A stretch of DNA of 64,000 bases from Prionace glauca (GCA_037974335.1 CM075760.1:5577432-5641431); one strand, 5' to 3'; positions 51,139 to 60,689 are shown, counted from the stretch's first letter. Program-made: numbers and translations. The notes: generated by a model not told the origin, from the letters alone.

Positions 51139-51690
51139 TGTACTGTGTGCAGTTTTGGGCGCCGCACCTGCGCAAGGATATTTTGGCCCTGGAGGGAGTG
51201 CAGAGGAGGTTTACTAGGCTGATACCGGAGTTGAGGGGATTGAGCTATGAGGAGAGGCTGAATAAACTAGGCTTGTACTCGTTAGAGTTTAGAAGAATGA
51301 GGGGAGATCTCATTGAGACATATAAGATGATGAATGGGATGGATAGGATAGAGGTGGGGAGACTCTTCCCGCTCAAAAAAGACAGTAGGACTAGGGGGCA
51401 CAGCCTCAAGATAAAGGTTTAGAACAGAGTTGAGGAGGAACTTCTTCACTCAAAGGGTAGTGAATCTCTGGAATTCTCTGCCCGTTGAAGTGATGGAGGC
51501 TGCCTCGCTAAATATTTTTAAGAAACGGGTTGATGGGTTTTTGATAAGAGAGGGGATTAAGGGTTATGGGGAGAGGGCGGGAAGGTGGAGCTGAGTCACG
51601 ACAGATCAGCCATGATCTTATTGAATGGCGGGGCAGGCTCGAAGGGCCAGATGGCCTACTCCTGCTCCTATTTCTTATGTTCTTATGTTC
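51139..51690 (+). repeat. Second CR1-A 3' fragment in tandem with the first
   Basis: Begins TACTGTGTGCAGTTTTGGGC directly after the first copy's microsatellite tail and runs to its own TTCTTATG tail. It shares sequence with the end of the first copy but has a 12-base deletion after CAAGATAAAG. Confidence 0.9.
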
Positions 51691-51869
51691 TTATGGCCTT
51701 GGTTACTGGTAATGACCTAGATTCGGTTTTCTAGGTAATGGGGAAGGAACCTACATGGGCAATAAGCTAATAATCGCCTATTCCCATTGACAGATGGAAC
51801 ATTATTGGCTCAGGTAATAATAGATAATATTGTGATTGGGCCCTCCACTCTGATTGAGAAGACTGAAAT
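51691..51869 (+). repeat. 179-bp direct repeat, right copy
   Basis: Partner of 49523-49701. After it the flanking DNA continues as GTTCAGAATATAATAG. Confidence 0.9.
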
Positions 51870-52060
51870 GTTCAGAATATAATAGTTTTACCTTGCAATA
51901 TTAGTTCTGCGAGGACAGTCAATCCTCATTGACTGTGTCACTCTCCTGATGCTTGCATTAGCAAATAAATTCCTTTTAGTTCTTTAACTATATACTGTCT
52001 TTCGCAGTCTGTGTATTGGTTGAGTGAGATTCAGCAAAATGCAGAGCACCCCAGGGGGAC
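51870..52060 (+). repeat. Possible LTR fossil end
   Basis: GCATTAGCAAATAAATTCC...CTATATACTGTCTTTCGCAGTCTGTGTATTGG has the look of a poly(A)-signal and U5 portion of a terminal repeat. No internal part is seen. Family unknown; broken. Confidence 0.3.
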
Positions 52061-52470
52061 ACCTGAGAAAATGCATCTTACACCCTGAGTTTCAAGTCGC
52101 AATGGAATGGATGAGAGTTCCAGATGAGCTGAGACTGGGGTGGCGACGGGCGATGTTACTGAAGTAGAAATAGGCTGTCTTGATGATGATGTGGGTATGT
52201 GGTTGGAAGCTCAACTTTGGGATGAAGTAGTTCACCACGGTTGTGAACAGCCTAGTTCAGCCTCAGACAGTTGCCAGGAAGAGGGATAGAATTGCTGGCA
52301 AGGGACTGGAGTTCATAGTGGGGACTGAAGACAATGGGTTCATTCTTCCCAGGATTTATATGGACAAAATTTCTGTTCTTTTAGCACTGGATGTCAGACA
52401 AGTCAGAATATGAGTTGGAGGAACTCGGAGGTGATGATCTCCCTGCTACCTTAGCCCTTCTACGTGTTGG
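52060..52470 (-). repeat. L2-clade LINE, RT C-terminal fragment
   Basis: The minus strand reads, across frames, RNFVHINPGKNEPIVF-like text, NSIPLPGNCLRLN, then a QPHTHIIIKTAYFYFSNIARRHP-type block. This is the NLGV/F-HI--VTKTAFFHLRNI region of L2-like RTs. Confidence 0.6.
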
Positions 52471-52788
52471 AGGTTGAGGGTTTGGGAGATTCTTTCAAAG
52501 TTCTCATCAAGTTGTAGGTGTTTCAAATCCCTCTCTTTCATGTCCGGTCACTCCTATTTCTCTCTGTCTCCACTCACAGTGCCCAGAGTCTTGTGTAGAC
52601 CCAGATCACGTGGCAATTTTCCTTCCCTGAAGGACACCAGCAAACCAGTTGGGTTTTTATGACAATCCAGCAGCTCATGCCGGCCCCACAAGTTACCGGA
52701 TTCAATCAGCTCAATTTCACACCCCGTCTTTGCATTTTTGTGGGTTATTTTCCATTCACCTTTTTCCGTTTTAAATCAGTTTTGTGAT

Positions 52789-53299
52789 ATGACGCACCAG
52801 CGATGTTCACACTGGGGAGAAAACATTCATCTGCTGTGTGTGTGGGAAAGGATTCAATCACTCATCCAACCTAGCAATACAGCAGCGCATCCACACAGAG
52901 GACAGGCCATTCATCTGCTCTGTGTGTGTGAGAAGGGATTCAATCAGTCATCAGAGGGACGTTTTTTACTCAGAGGGTGGTGGGGGCCTGGAATGCGCTG
53001 CCAAGTAGGGTAGTGGAGGCAGACATGCTGGCATTGTTTAAGACTTACCTGGATAGTCACATGAGCAGACTGGGAATGGAGAGACACAAACGAATGGTCT
53101 AGTTGGACCAATGAGTGGCACAGGCTTGGAGGGCCGAAGGGCCTGTTTCCTGTGCTGTACTGTTCTTTGTTCTTTTTTGACTAAACTAGCACTACATCAG
53201 CAGGTTCACACTGAGGAGAGACCGTTCACCTGTTTGCAGTGTGGGAAAGGGTACGTTACCTCATTGAATCTTCTGACGCACCAGCGAATTCACAACTAA
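52789..53299 (+). pseudogene. Decayed C2H2 zinc-finger array interrupted by a LINE
   Basis: Finger pieces: [29 protein letters not shown] then [12 protein letters not shown] (to about 52951). After a 227-bp LINE insertion, [37 protein letters not shown] and TAA follow at 53297. Frameshifts and the insertion make it non-functional. It lacks the MEKPW start. It lies outside the duplicated module boundary and is more diverged from the six main genes. Confidence 0.75.
52952..53178 (+). repeat. CR1-B-related 3' fragment inserted in the zinc-finger remnant
   Basis: RDVFYSEGGGGLECAAK-type remnant, then CGAATGGTCTAGTTGGACC and TGTGCTGTACTGTTCTTTGTTCTTTT, the typical tail. Confidence 0.88.
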
Positions 53300-53312
53300 C
53301 TATTGTGACTGG

Positions 53313-53400
53313 ATTTCAAAACCGTGAAAATGGGGAGACCATGAAGAGAGTTTCAATTACCCGTCGGAGCTGGAAGCTCATCGAGGACTTTTTGTTGATA
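53313..53400 (+). pseudogene. Isolated first-finger remnant
   Basis: AAAACCGTGAAAATGGGGAGACC...TTTCAATTACCCGTCGGAGCTGGAAGCTCATCGA corresponds to the [22 protein letters not shown] segment that opens each paralogue, with base losses. The rest of the array has been lost or displaced. Confidence 0.6.
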
Positions 53401-53596
53401 GAGGGTTTCCACAAGCTGCTCTGAAACTTGTCTTCTCTCTGGAAGCTTCAAGGCAGTCTGTACTCGTTATAGCAAGTATATTTATGGTTGCTAACTACTT
53501 GAAGTGGCATTTACATTGGTAAGAGGCATGTTGCTTATTTGGAACTGAAATAAGTTAGAAATTAAAGTTCTTTCCATTCACTTTTAAATGTGTTCG

Positions 53597-54272
53597 ACTG
53601 TTAGCACTGATGCCTCACAGCACCAGGGACCCGGGTTCAATTCCGGTCTCAGGTCGCTATCTGTGTGGAGTTTGCACATTCTCTCTGTGTCTGCATGGGT
53701 TTCCTCCAGGTGCTCCTCCCACAGTCCAAAGATGTGCAGGTTAAGAACAAAGAACAAAACAGCACGGGAAACAGGCCCTTCGGCCCAACGAGCCCGCGCC
53801 GCCGTCCCATGGTCAGTGACCTATTCATGACTCTAGTCTATGCCTAATGTGTGAGGATCAGGGAGTTCCAATATAGGGACAATTTGTTACCCAATCAATC
53901 AGCCTAAAAGCACATTTTTGGGATGTGGGAGGAAACCGGAGCACCCGGAGGAAACCCACGCAACCACGGGGAGAACGCGCAAACTCCCACGGACACAGGC
54001 CCAACTCCATGTGTCCGCACAGCAACAGAGATAGCCTCTGTGCTGCCATGATGCCCTCGAGATGGTAAGTGCCTGTGGATAAAAATTTCATTATTAAAGA
54101 CTCTAAGTTGATTGTTAAGTTAAGTTGATTGACTATGCTAAATTAATCCTAGTTTCGGGGTGATTAGCAGGGTAAATGTGAAGGGTTAATTGAATAGGGC
54201 CTGGGTGGGATTTTGTTTGGTGCAGACTCAACAGGCCTCCTTTTGCGCTGCAGAGATTCTATGATTCTTTGT
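53597..54272 (+). repeat. tRNA-derived SINE, type I, interrupted by a CR1-B 3' UTR fragment
   Basis: SINE parts are at 53597-53742 (CTGTTAGCACTGATGCCTCAC...AAAGATGTGCAGGTTA) and 54113-54272 (GTTAAGTTGATTGACTATGC...GATTCTATGATTC). The CR1-B segment lies between them. Confidence 0.82.
53743..54112 (-). repeat. CR1-B 3' UTR fragment
   Basis: Minus strand: from ...TTTAATAATGAAATTTTTATCCACAGGC through the SINE-like block to GGGCCGAAGGGCCTGTTTCCCGTGCTGTTTTGTTCTTTGTTC. Relative to 55537-56033 it has a deletion of about 110 bases after CCATCTCGAGGGC. Confidence 0.85.
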
Positions 54273-54359
54273 TAGTAGTCAAGCTGTTTCATTTGTTGGA
54301 ATTATGTTTAAACTTTCATTAATAAAATTTGTTTTACCATCAAAGATCCCTAATTTGTC

Positions 54360-54480
54360 AGTGGAATCATATCTGGAGTGAAGCATCCTACCCTCACACA
54401 TATGCCAAAATAGAAAAATTGTTGGGGTCTACTTTGATTTTGTAATATAATTTAGAATTTCTGGTCCAGGACCCTAATGT
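54360..54480. repeat. Fragment of the dispersed repeat seen at 45560-46262
   Basis: Shares GAATCATA(C/T)CTG(A/G)AGTGAA and AGAATTTCTGG near its end with 46190-46262. Possible LTR remnant. Confidence 0.4.
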
Positions 54481-54712
54481 AAGGAATTCACTCAATCATC
54501 CACCTTGAAAACACTCTAGTTTCACACTGGGGAGAGACCTTACAAATGCCCACTCTGTGGGAACTGCTATAAAAGTTGTGGAGGACTGATATCTTACCAG
54601 CATATTCACACTGACGAGAGACCATTCAGATGCTTTTACTGTGAGCCTGGGTTCAGGTGATCATCTCAACTCACTGTACACCAGTGAGTTCACACTGGGG
54701 AGAGGCCGGGGT
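54481..54712 (+). pseudogene. Decayed C2H2 finger fragment (about 3 fingers)
   Basis: [57 protein letters not shown], then a stop-containing linker HTGERP. Ligands are partly lost (SYQH). Confidence 0.75.
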
Positions 54713-54784
54713 CCTGATGGACTTAATCCTGGCATCTTAAATCAGGCTATTGAGATGAGAGCGGGTGCCGCTAATCTGAAAAAA

Positions 54785-54985
54785 AAGCACCCCGAAAATG
54801 TTGGAAAAACTCAGCAGGTCTGGCAGCATTGGTGGAGAGAGAAACAGAGTTAACATTCATATCTGAATGTCTTCTTTAGTTGAAGAGGGCTGGAAATGAT
54901 GAGTAAGATAGTGACACTGACACCAACTATCAGTGCAGGATACAAATTCAGAAAAGACAATTCCAGTCCTTCACCCAAACATGTG
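54785..54985. repeat. Mixed repeat: shark dispersed repeat plus zinc-finger upstream-block fragment
   Basis: GTTGGAAAAACTCAGCAGGTCTGGCAGCATTGGTGGAGAG (54800-54840) is a phrase I know from shark dispersed repeats. CAGTGCAGGATACAAATTCAGAAAAGACAATTCC (54932-54965) resembles the start of the zinc-finger upstream block. Confidence 0.45.
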
Positions 54986-55187
54986 GTTCAATAGAACTAA
55001 AAGACCAAAATCAGCAACAAAGTCCCAATAGAATATCCTTCTCCAGGGCCACCTGGGCATAGACGAGACCAGAGAAGATCAGTCAGCAGTCAGAGTGACC
55101 CCCACCTACCCCTTCAGCCACACCCATCCTGAATCTACAGATTACGGTTTAACCAGGGTGCAGAGCAGGTCCAAAAGATCCTCCCAT

Positions 55188-55535
55188 AAGAACATAATAA
55201 GAACATAAGAAATAGGAGCAGGAGTAGGCCATCTAGCCCTTCGAGCCTGCCCCGCCATTCAATAAGATCATGGCTGATCTGTCGTGGCTCAGTTCCACAT
55301 TCCCGCCCTCTCCCCATAACCCTTAATCCCTTCTCTTATCAAAAACCCATCAACCCGTTTCTTAAATATATTTAGCGAGGCAGCCTCCACCACTTCAACG
55401 GGCAGAGAATTCCAGAGATTCACCACCCTTTGAGTGAAGAAATTCCTCCTCAATTCCGTTCTAAACCGCCCCCCCCCCCCCCTTTATCTTGAGGCTGTGC
55501 CCCCTAGTCCTACGGTCCTTTCCGAGCGGAAAGAG
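55188..55535 (-). repeat. CR1-A LINE, 3' part, split by the CR1-B insertion
   Basis: From CATAAGAACATAATAAGAACATAAGAAATAGG to TTTCCGAGCGGAAAGAGT. The element resumes at 57816 (CTCTCCACCTCTATCC). A run of about 12 Cs occurs at 55470. Confidence 0.9.
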
Positions 55536-55536
55536 T

Positions 55537-57815
55537 CAAAGAACAAAGAACAACACAGCACGGGAAACAGGCCCTTTGGCCCAACGAGCCCGCGCCGCCG
55601 TCCCATGGTCAGTGACCTATTCATGATTTTAGTCTGTGCCTAATGTGTGAGGGTCTGGGAGGTCCAATATAGGGACAATTTGTTACCCAATCAATCAGCC
55701 TAAAAGCACATTTTTGGGATGTGGGAGGAAACCGGAGTACCCAGAGGAAACCCACGCGACCATGGGGAAAACGCGCAAACTCCCACGGACACAGGCCCAA
55801 ATCCATGTGTCCGCACAGCAACAGAGATAGCCTCTGAGCTGTCATGATGCCCTCGAGATGGTCCAGTTTACGCACACCAATGACATGAAGCAGTAGGCAA
55901 CTCCCGAAGCAATATCCAAGAGCAGCCCACCACAACCTGCCGTCCGCATGCCCCTTGCTGGACTTAAATGCCTGTGGATAAAAAATTCATTATTAAAAGA
56001 CTCTATATCCCTGAGGCTAAAACTGAACCCCAAGCCTACAATGCTTAGTAAGGCCTGCTATATCCCCCTATATGTAGACCGCTCATGTGGCTGTCCAAGT
56101 GACTCTTGAACAACCCTAGCGTGCCTGCTTCCACCACCTTACTCGGCAGTGCATTCCACATCCCCACTACCCTTTGTGTGAAAAACTGCCCTCTAATATT
56201 AGTCTTATATCTAGCCCCCCTCACCCTAAGCCCGTGACCCCTCGTTCTATCCATTTCTAATAGCGGAAAAAGCTTACCACCATTTACTCTATCTATCCCC
56301 TTCATAATCTTATAAACCTCTATTAGATCCCCCCTCAGCCGACGTCTCTCAAGGGAAAACAGCCCAAGTGCGTTCAATCTTTCCTCGGAAGACAGCCCTT
56401 CCATACCAGGCAACATCCTGGTAAATCTCCTCTGCACTCTCTCCAGGATCTCTACATCCTTCCGGTAGTACGGCGACCAGAACTGGACGCAGTACTCCAG
56501 GTGAGGCCTAACCAACGTTCTATACAACTGCAACATCAGACTCCTACTCTTATATTCTATATCCCTTCCTATGAAGGCTAACATGCCAAACGCTTTCCTC
56601 ATCACATTCTACACCTGCACCGACACCTTCAGGGACTTGTGTACCTGCACCCCCAGGTCTTTCTGCATATCTATACTCCGGATAGTTCTACCTTTTATCA
56701 TATAACTCCCCTCCACATTATTCCGGCCAAAGTGCATCACCTCGCATTTCTCCGGATTAAATTCCATTTGCCATCTATCTGCCCAATCTACCAGCCTGTC
56801 TATGTCCTGTTGCATTGCCAGGCACTGCTCCTCAGTACCCGCCAATCCAACCATCTTAGTGGCATCAGCAAATTTGCTGATCACACCACCTACCCCCTCT
56901 TCCAAGTCATTAATATATACTACAAATAGTAGAGGTCCTAGTCCCGAGCCCTGCGGCACACCACTGGTGACAGACCTCCAATTGGAAAAGGAGCCTTCCA
57001 CTACTACCCGCTGTCTCCTCCTCCCAAGCCAGTTCTCCACCCATCTACATACCTGGCCTTGTATCCCATGAGCCTTCACCTTTTCTATCAGCCTACCGTG
57101 AGGGACCTTGTCAAACGCCTTACTGAAATCCATATAGACAACATCAACAGCTTGTCCTTCGTCAACCGTTTTTGTCACCTCTTCAAAAAATTCCAATAGA
57201 TTCGTAAGGCACGACCTCCCTGTAACGAAGCCATTCTGCGTATCCCTGATCAGATTGCAGCGCTCCAGATGCTCATACATCCTATCCTTGAGGATCCTCT
57301 CCATTATCTTGCCTATAACTGAAGTCAAGCTCACCGGCCTATAGTTCCCTGGGTTATCCCTCTGACCCTTCTTAAACAACGGTACTACATTTGCAATCCG
57401 CCAATCCTCTGGGACCTCACCTGTGTCCAAAGAAGAGACAAATATTTGCGTCAGAGGCCCAGCAATTTCATCCCTCACCTCCCTTAGCAGCCTAGGATAG
57501 ATGCCATCAGGCCCCGGAGATTTATCCGTCTTTATACTGTCTAAAAGTCCCAACACCTCTTCCCTCGTGATGACTATTTCCCTCAACGGATCCTCAAACT
57601 TCTCAAGCACAGCAGCAGAGATCAGACCCCTCTCCTGAGTGAATACTGACGCAAAGTATTCATTCAAGATCTCCCCCATTCCCCCAGGCTCTAAGCATAG
57701 TTCCCCTCCTCTGTCCTTGAAAGGACCAATGTTCCCTCTAACCATCCTTTTGTTTCTAATATAGGAGTAAAATGCCTTAGAATTTTCCTTAATCCTACCC
57801 GCCAAAGCCATTTCG
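55537..57815 (-). repeat. CR1-B LINE with RT domain and SINE-bearing 3' UTR
   Basis: The minus strand carries a 400-codon frame (56609-57811) from the linker after the endonuclease through the RT. Motifs: KTDKSPGPDGIYPRLLREV, NYRPVSLTSVIGKIMERI, VDVVYMDFSKAFDKVPHGRL, GVPQGSGLGPLLFVVYINDL, ISKFADATKMVG. The second catalytic Asp of the FADD box is Ala. After a stop at 56606 the frame continues as a 186-codon C-terminus (56045-56605) to a natural stop. The 3' UTR (55537-56033) contains the SINE-like block and ends TTGTTCTTTGTTCTTTG. It is 5'-truncated and catalytically dead. It inserted in a CR1-A copy. Confidence 0.92.
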
Positions 57816-57945
57816 TCTCTCCACCTCTATCCTATGCGTCCCATTCATCATCTTATATGTCTCAATAAGATCTCCCTTCATTCTTCTAAACTCTAACGAG
57901 TACAAGCCTAGTTTATTCAGCCTCTCCTCATAGGTCATCCATTCA
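57816..57945 (-). repeat. CR1-A LINE, second half of the split copy
   Basis: TCTCCACCTCTATCCTATGCGTCCCATTCATCATC...AGCCTCTCCTCATAGG continues the element at 55188-55535. Confidence 0.88.
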
Positions 57946-58044
57946 CCACCCATACTCACATTTTACAGCCTTCTGGACACTTAGTCCAATAGTTTCAGAG
58001 CATAAACTCTCTTTACTCTTGAGAGTAAACTCTCAATTGGGCCA

Positions 58045-58870
58045 GTAGGCTGATGTATCGCAGACGGAGTTTAATTTAGATAAATGCGTGGTGATGCATT
58101 TTGGTAGATTGAACCAGGGCAGGACTTACTCAGTTAATGGTAGGGCGTTGGGGAGAGTTACAGAACAAAGAGATCTAGGGGTACAGGTTCATAGTTCCTT
58201 GAAAGTGGAATCACAGGTAGACAAGTGGTGAGGAAGGCATTCAGCATGCTTGGTTTCATTGGTCAGAACATTGAATACAGGAGTTGGGACGTCTTGCAGA
58301 AGTTGTACAAGTCATTGGTAAGGCCACATTTGGGTTATTGTGTACGGTTCTTGTCATCCTATTATAGAAAGGTTATTATTAAATTAGAAAGAGTGCAGAA
58401 AAGATGCTACCAGGACTTGATGGTTTGAGTTATAAGGAGAGGCTGGATAGACAGGGACTTTTTTCTCAGGCGCATAGAAGGCTGAGGGGTGATCTTATAG
58501 AGGTCCATAAAATAATGAGGGGCATGGATCAGCTAGATAGTCAATATCTTTTCCCAAAGGTAGGGGAGTCTAAAACTAGAAGTCATAGGGTTAAGGTGAG
58601 AGGGGAAAGATACAAAAGTGTCCAGAGGGTCAGTTTTTTCACACAGAAGGTGGTGAATGCCTGGAACATGCTGCCAGAGGTAGTAGTAGAGGCGGGTACA
58701 ATTTTTTCTTTTAAAAAGCACTTAACAGTTACATGGGTACGATGGGTATCGAGGGATATGGGCCAAATGCGGGCAACTGGAATTAGCTTAGGGTTAAAAA
58801 AGGGGCAGCATGGTCAAATTGGGCTGAAGGGCCTGTTTCCATGCTGTAAACCTCTATGATTCTATAAACT
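58045..58870 (+). repeat. CR1-C LINE 3' part (TATGATTCTATA tail)
   Basis: Encodes FNLDKCVVMHFGRLNQGRTYSVNGRALGRVTEQRDLGVQV, VRKAFSMLGFIGQNIEYRSWDVLQKLYKSLVRPHLGYCVRF, then LPGLDGLSYKERLDRQGLFSQAHRRLRGDLIEVHKIMRG...VVNAWNMLPEVVVEAG. It ends GGGCCTGTTTCCATGCTGTAAACCTCTATGATTCTATAA, the classical CR1 terminus. Confidence 0.9.
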
Positions 58871-58980
58871 CTGCCTATTTTGTTTATTTTTCTTTGATTG
58901 TTTTATTTTTCTATCAGTCAGCAGCCCCCCTACTCCAGGCACAACTTTTATTCCTTTGTTTCTTTTCTCACTCCATTCCC

Positions 58981-59295
58981 TTTTTTTTATGTTTTTATTC
59001 CAATTCAATCCAATCAAATCCAATTCAGAGTCTCAACAAGTTGGGACATTCCCGATCCAAGCTGGCAAGACAGGGCTCTCACCTCCTGTCTTGGGCTTGA
59101 TCTACATGGTCCAAGCTGATTGGAGTAGGCAGTGCTCCCCCTCCAAGGCTTGATCTCAGTTGCATCTTAGCCGAAAGGCCGAGATGCCGCTTTTAAAAAT
59201 TGCTTCGAATGAAGCTAAACTGTAACCTAATGACTTCAACCAAGTACAACATGTTGATACTACACTTGAACTTAGCCAAAAGGCCGAGAAGCGAT
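58981..59295 (-). repeat. U2-snRNA-headed SINE-like retroposon
   Basis: On the minus strand it starts with ATCGCTTCTCGGCCTTTTGG, CTAAGTTCAAGTGTAGTATC (59295-59256), the exact 5' end of U2 snRNA with one change. About 65 bases later a second U2-like hairpin occurs (TCTCGGCCTTTCGGCTAAGA, around 59165-59184). A non-U2 body follows, and the 3' end is built of (GAATTG/GATTG)n followed by A-rich sequence (59030-58981). This layout (RNA-gene head, body, simple tail) is that of a SINE. Confidence 0.65.
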
Positions 59296-59303
59296 ATGAA
59301 GAA

Positions 59304-59326
59304 CATCACTGAGATTCAAACTCAGG
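59304..59326 (-). tRNA. tRNA-Thr(AGU)-like gene, 3' half (split)
   Basis: Minus strand: CCTGAGTTTGAATCTCAGTGATG, corresponding to the T-arm and acceptor of tRNA-Thr (B-box region GTTTGAATC, one base from GGTTCGAATC). The 5' half is at 60116-60163, separated by a CR1-A insertion. Not functional. Confidence 0.6.
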
Positions 59327-60115
59327 AAGAATGGTAGGAAGGACTATTACTTACGGGCGAAAAACTGCAGCAGGCGACGGTGCAGAGGGACCTCAGGGTC
59401 CTTGTGCATGAGTCGCAAAAACCCAGCTTGCAGGTGGTCAGGAAGGCGAATGGGATGCTGGCCTTCATAGCAAGGGGGATTGAATATAAAAGTAGGGAGG
59501 TCTTGCTGCAGCTGTATAGGGCATTGGTGAGGCCGCAGCTGGAGTACTGTGTGCAGTTTTGGGCGCCGCACCTACGCAAAGATATTTTGGCCTTGGAGGG
59601 AGTGCAGAGGAGGTTTACCAGGCTGATAGCGGAGTTGAGGGGGTTGAGCTATGAGGAGAGGCTGAATAAACTAGGCTTGTACTCGTTAGAGTTTAGAAGA
59701 ATGAGGGGAGATCTCATTGAGACACATAAGATGATGAATGGGATGGATAGGATAGAGGTGGAGAGACTCTTCCCGCTCAAAAAAGACACTAGGACTAGGG
59801 GGCACAGCCTCAAGATAAAGAGGGGGCGTTTTAGAACGGAGTTGAGGAGGAACTTCTTCACTCAAAGGGTGGTGAATCTCTGGAATTCTCTACCCATTGA
59901 AATGGCTAAATATTTTCAAGAAGCGGGTTGATGGGTTTTTGATAAGAGAGGGGATTAAGGGTTATGGGGAGAGGGCCGGAAAGTGGAACTGAGCCAAAGA
60001 GGGCCGGAAAGTGGAACTGAGCCACGACAGATCAGCCATGATCTTATTGTTTGGCGGGGCAGGCTCGAAGGGCCAGATGGCCTACTCCTGCTCCTATTTC
60101 TTATGTTCTTATGTT
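59327..60115 (+). repeat. CR1-A LINE 3' part inserted in the tRNA-like gene
   Basis: Starts AAGAATGGTAGGAAGGACTATTACTTAC. One long open frame (59380-59931) runs [33 protein letters not shown]...FFTQRVVNLWNSLPIEMAKYF. It contains a 20-base local duplication (GAGGGCCGGAAAGTGGAACTGAGCCA repeated at about 59974 and 60000). Confidence 0.92.
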
Positions 60116-60163
60116 ATCTCCTGTTTACTAGGCAAGTGCTTTAACCCACCAAGCTGCAGCACC
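60116..60163 (-). tRNA. tRNA-Thr(AGU)-like gene, 5' half (split)
   Basis: Minus strand: GGTGCTGCAGCTTGGTGGG, TTAAAGCACTTGCCTAGTAA, ACAGGAGAT. The anticodon loop CTAGTAA carries AGT, and the stem and D-arm spacing match tRNA-Thr(AGU). It stops exactly where CR1-A begins. Confidence 0.65.
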
Positions 60164-60364
60164 ACACAGCACGAACACAGTCCCCCTCTACCACAAATTT
60201 TCCAGTTGAGTATCCTGCATTTGGGACCATCACAGGTGTCAGCACACCTGAAGTGCAATGGGCTAGCCTCATCTTGAGCGAACTACCCGCTCGATCATAG
60301 TTTCACCCCAGGTGGCTCTGAGGAATTCACTTTTCTCTCATTCGATTTCTCCTGGCTTCCCTAG

Positions 60365-60635
60365 GGAAAGGTGGTAAAGGGCTTATAAAGGGTGCTCCGC
60401 GACAATATTCAAGGCATTACCAAACCTGCCATCAGGCACCTGGCTCACCGTGGAGGCATCAAGCGTATCTCCAGCCTGACCTATGAGGAGGTCCGCGGGG
60501 TGTTGAAGGTGTTTTTTGGAGAATGTGATCAGAGACCTACACTGAACACACCAAGCACAAAACGGTGACCGCCATGGATGTGGTGTACGTGCTAAAGCAC
60601 CAGGGGTGGACCCTGTATGAATTTGATGATTGAGG
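60365..60635 (+). pseudogene. Histone H4 pseudogene
   Basis: Recognisable H4 segments: GGGAAAGGTGGTAAAGGGCT (GKGGKGL). After a deletion of about 22-24 bases covering the GAKRHR region come [15 protein letters not shown]-like, [25 protein letters not shown] (H4: [26 protein letters not shown]), [22 protein letters not shown] and WTLYEF. Frameshifts lie near the deletion and around the FLENVIRD segment (GTTTTTTGGAGAATGTGATCAGAG). There is no proper start and many replacements. Vertebrate H4 genes are intronless, so a processed copy cannot be told from a decayed gene. No histone 3' stem-loop was found downstream. Confidence 0.85.
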
Positions 60636-60689
60636 ACAGTGTAAAGGGGAAGAGAGACTGCCTTTTACAACTGCATGCTAACCTTAGTG

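Noticed and set aside
49523-51869. The 179-bp direct repeats as terminal repeats of an LTR element
   Set aside because: The DNA between them is two CR1-A copies with no LTR-element content, and the repeats continue the surrounding unique sequence on both outer sides.
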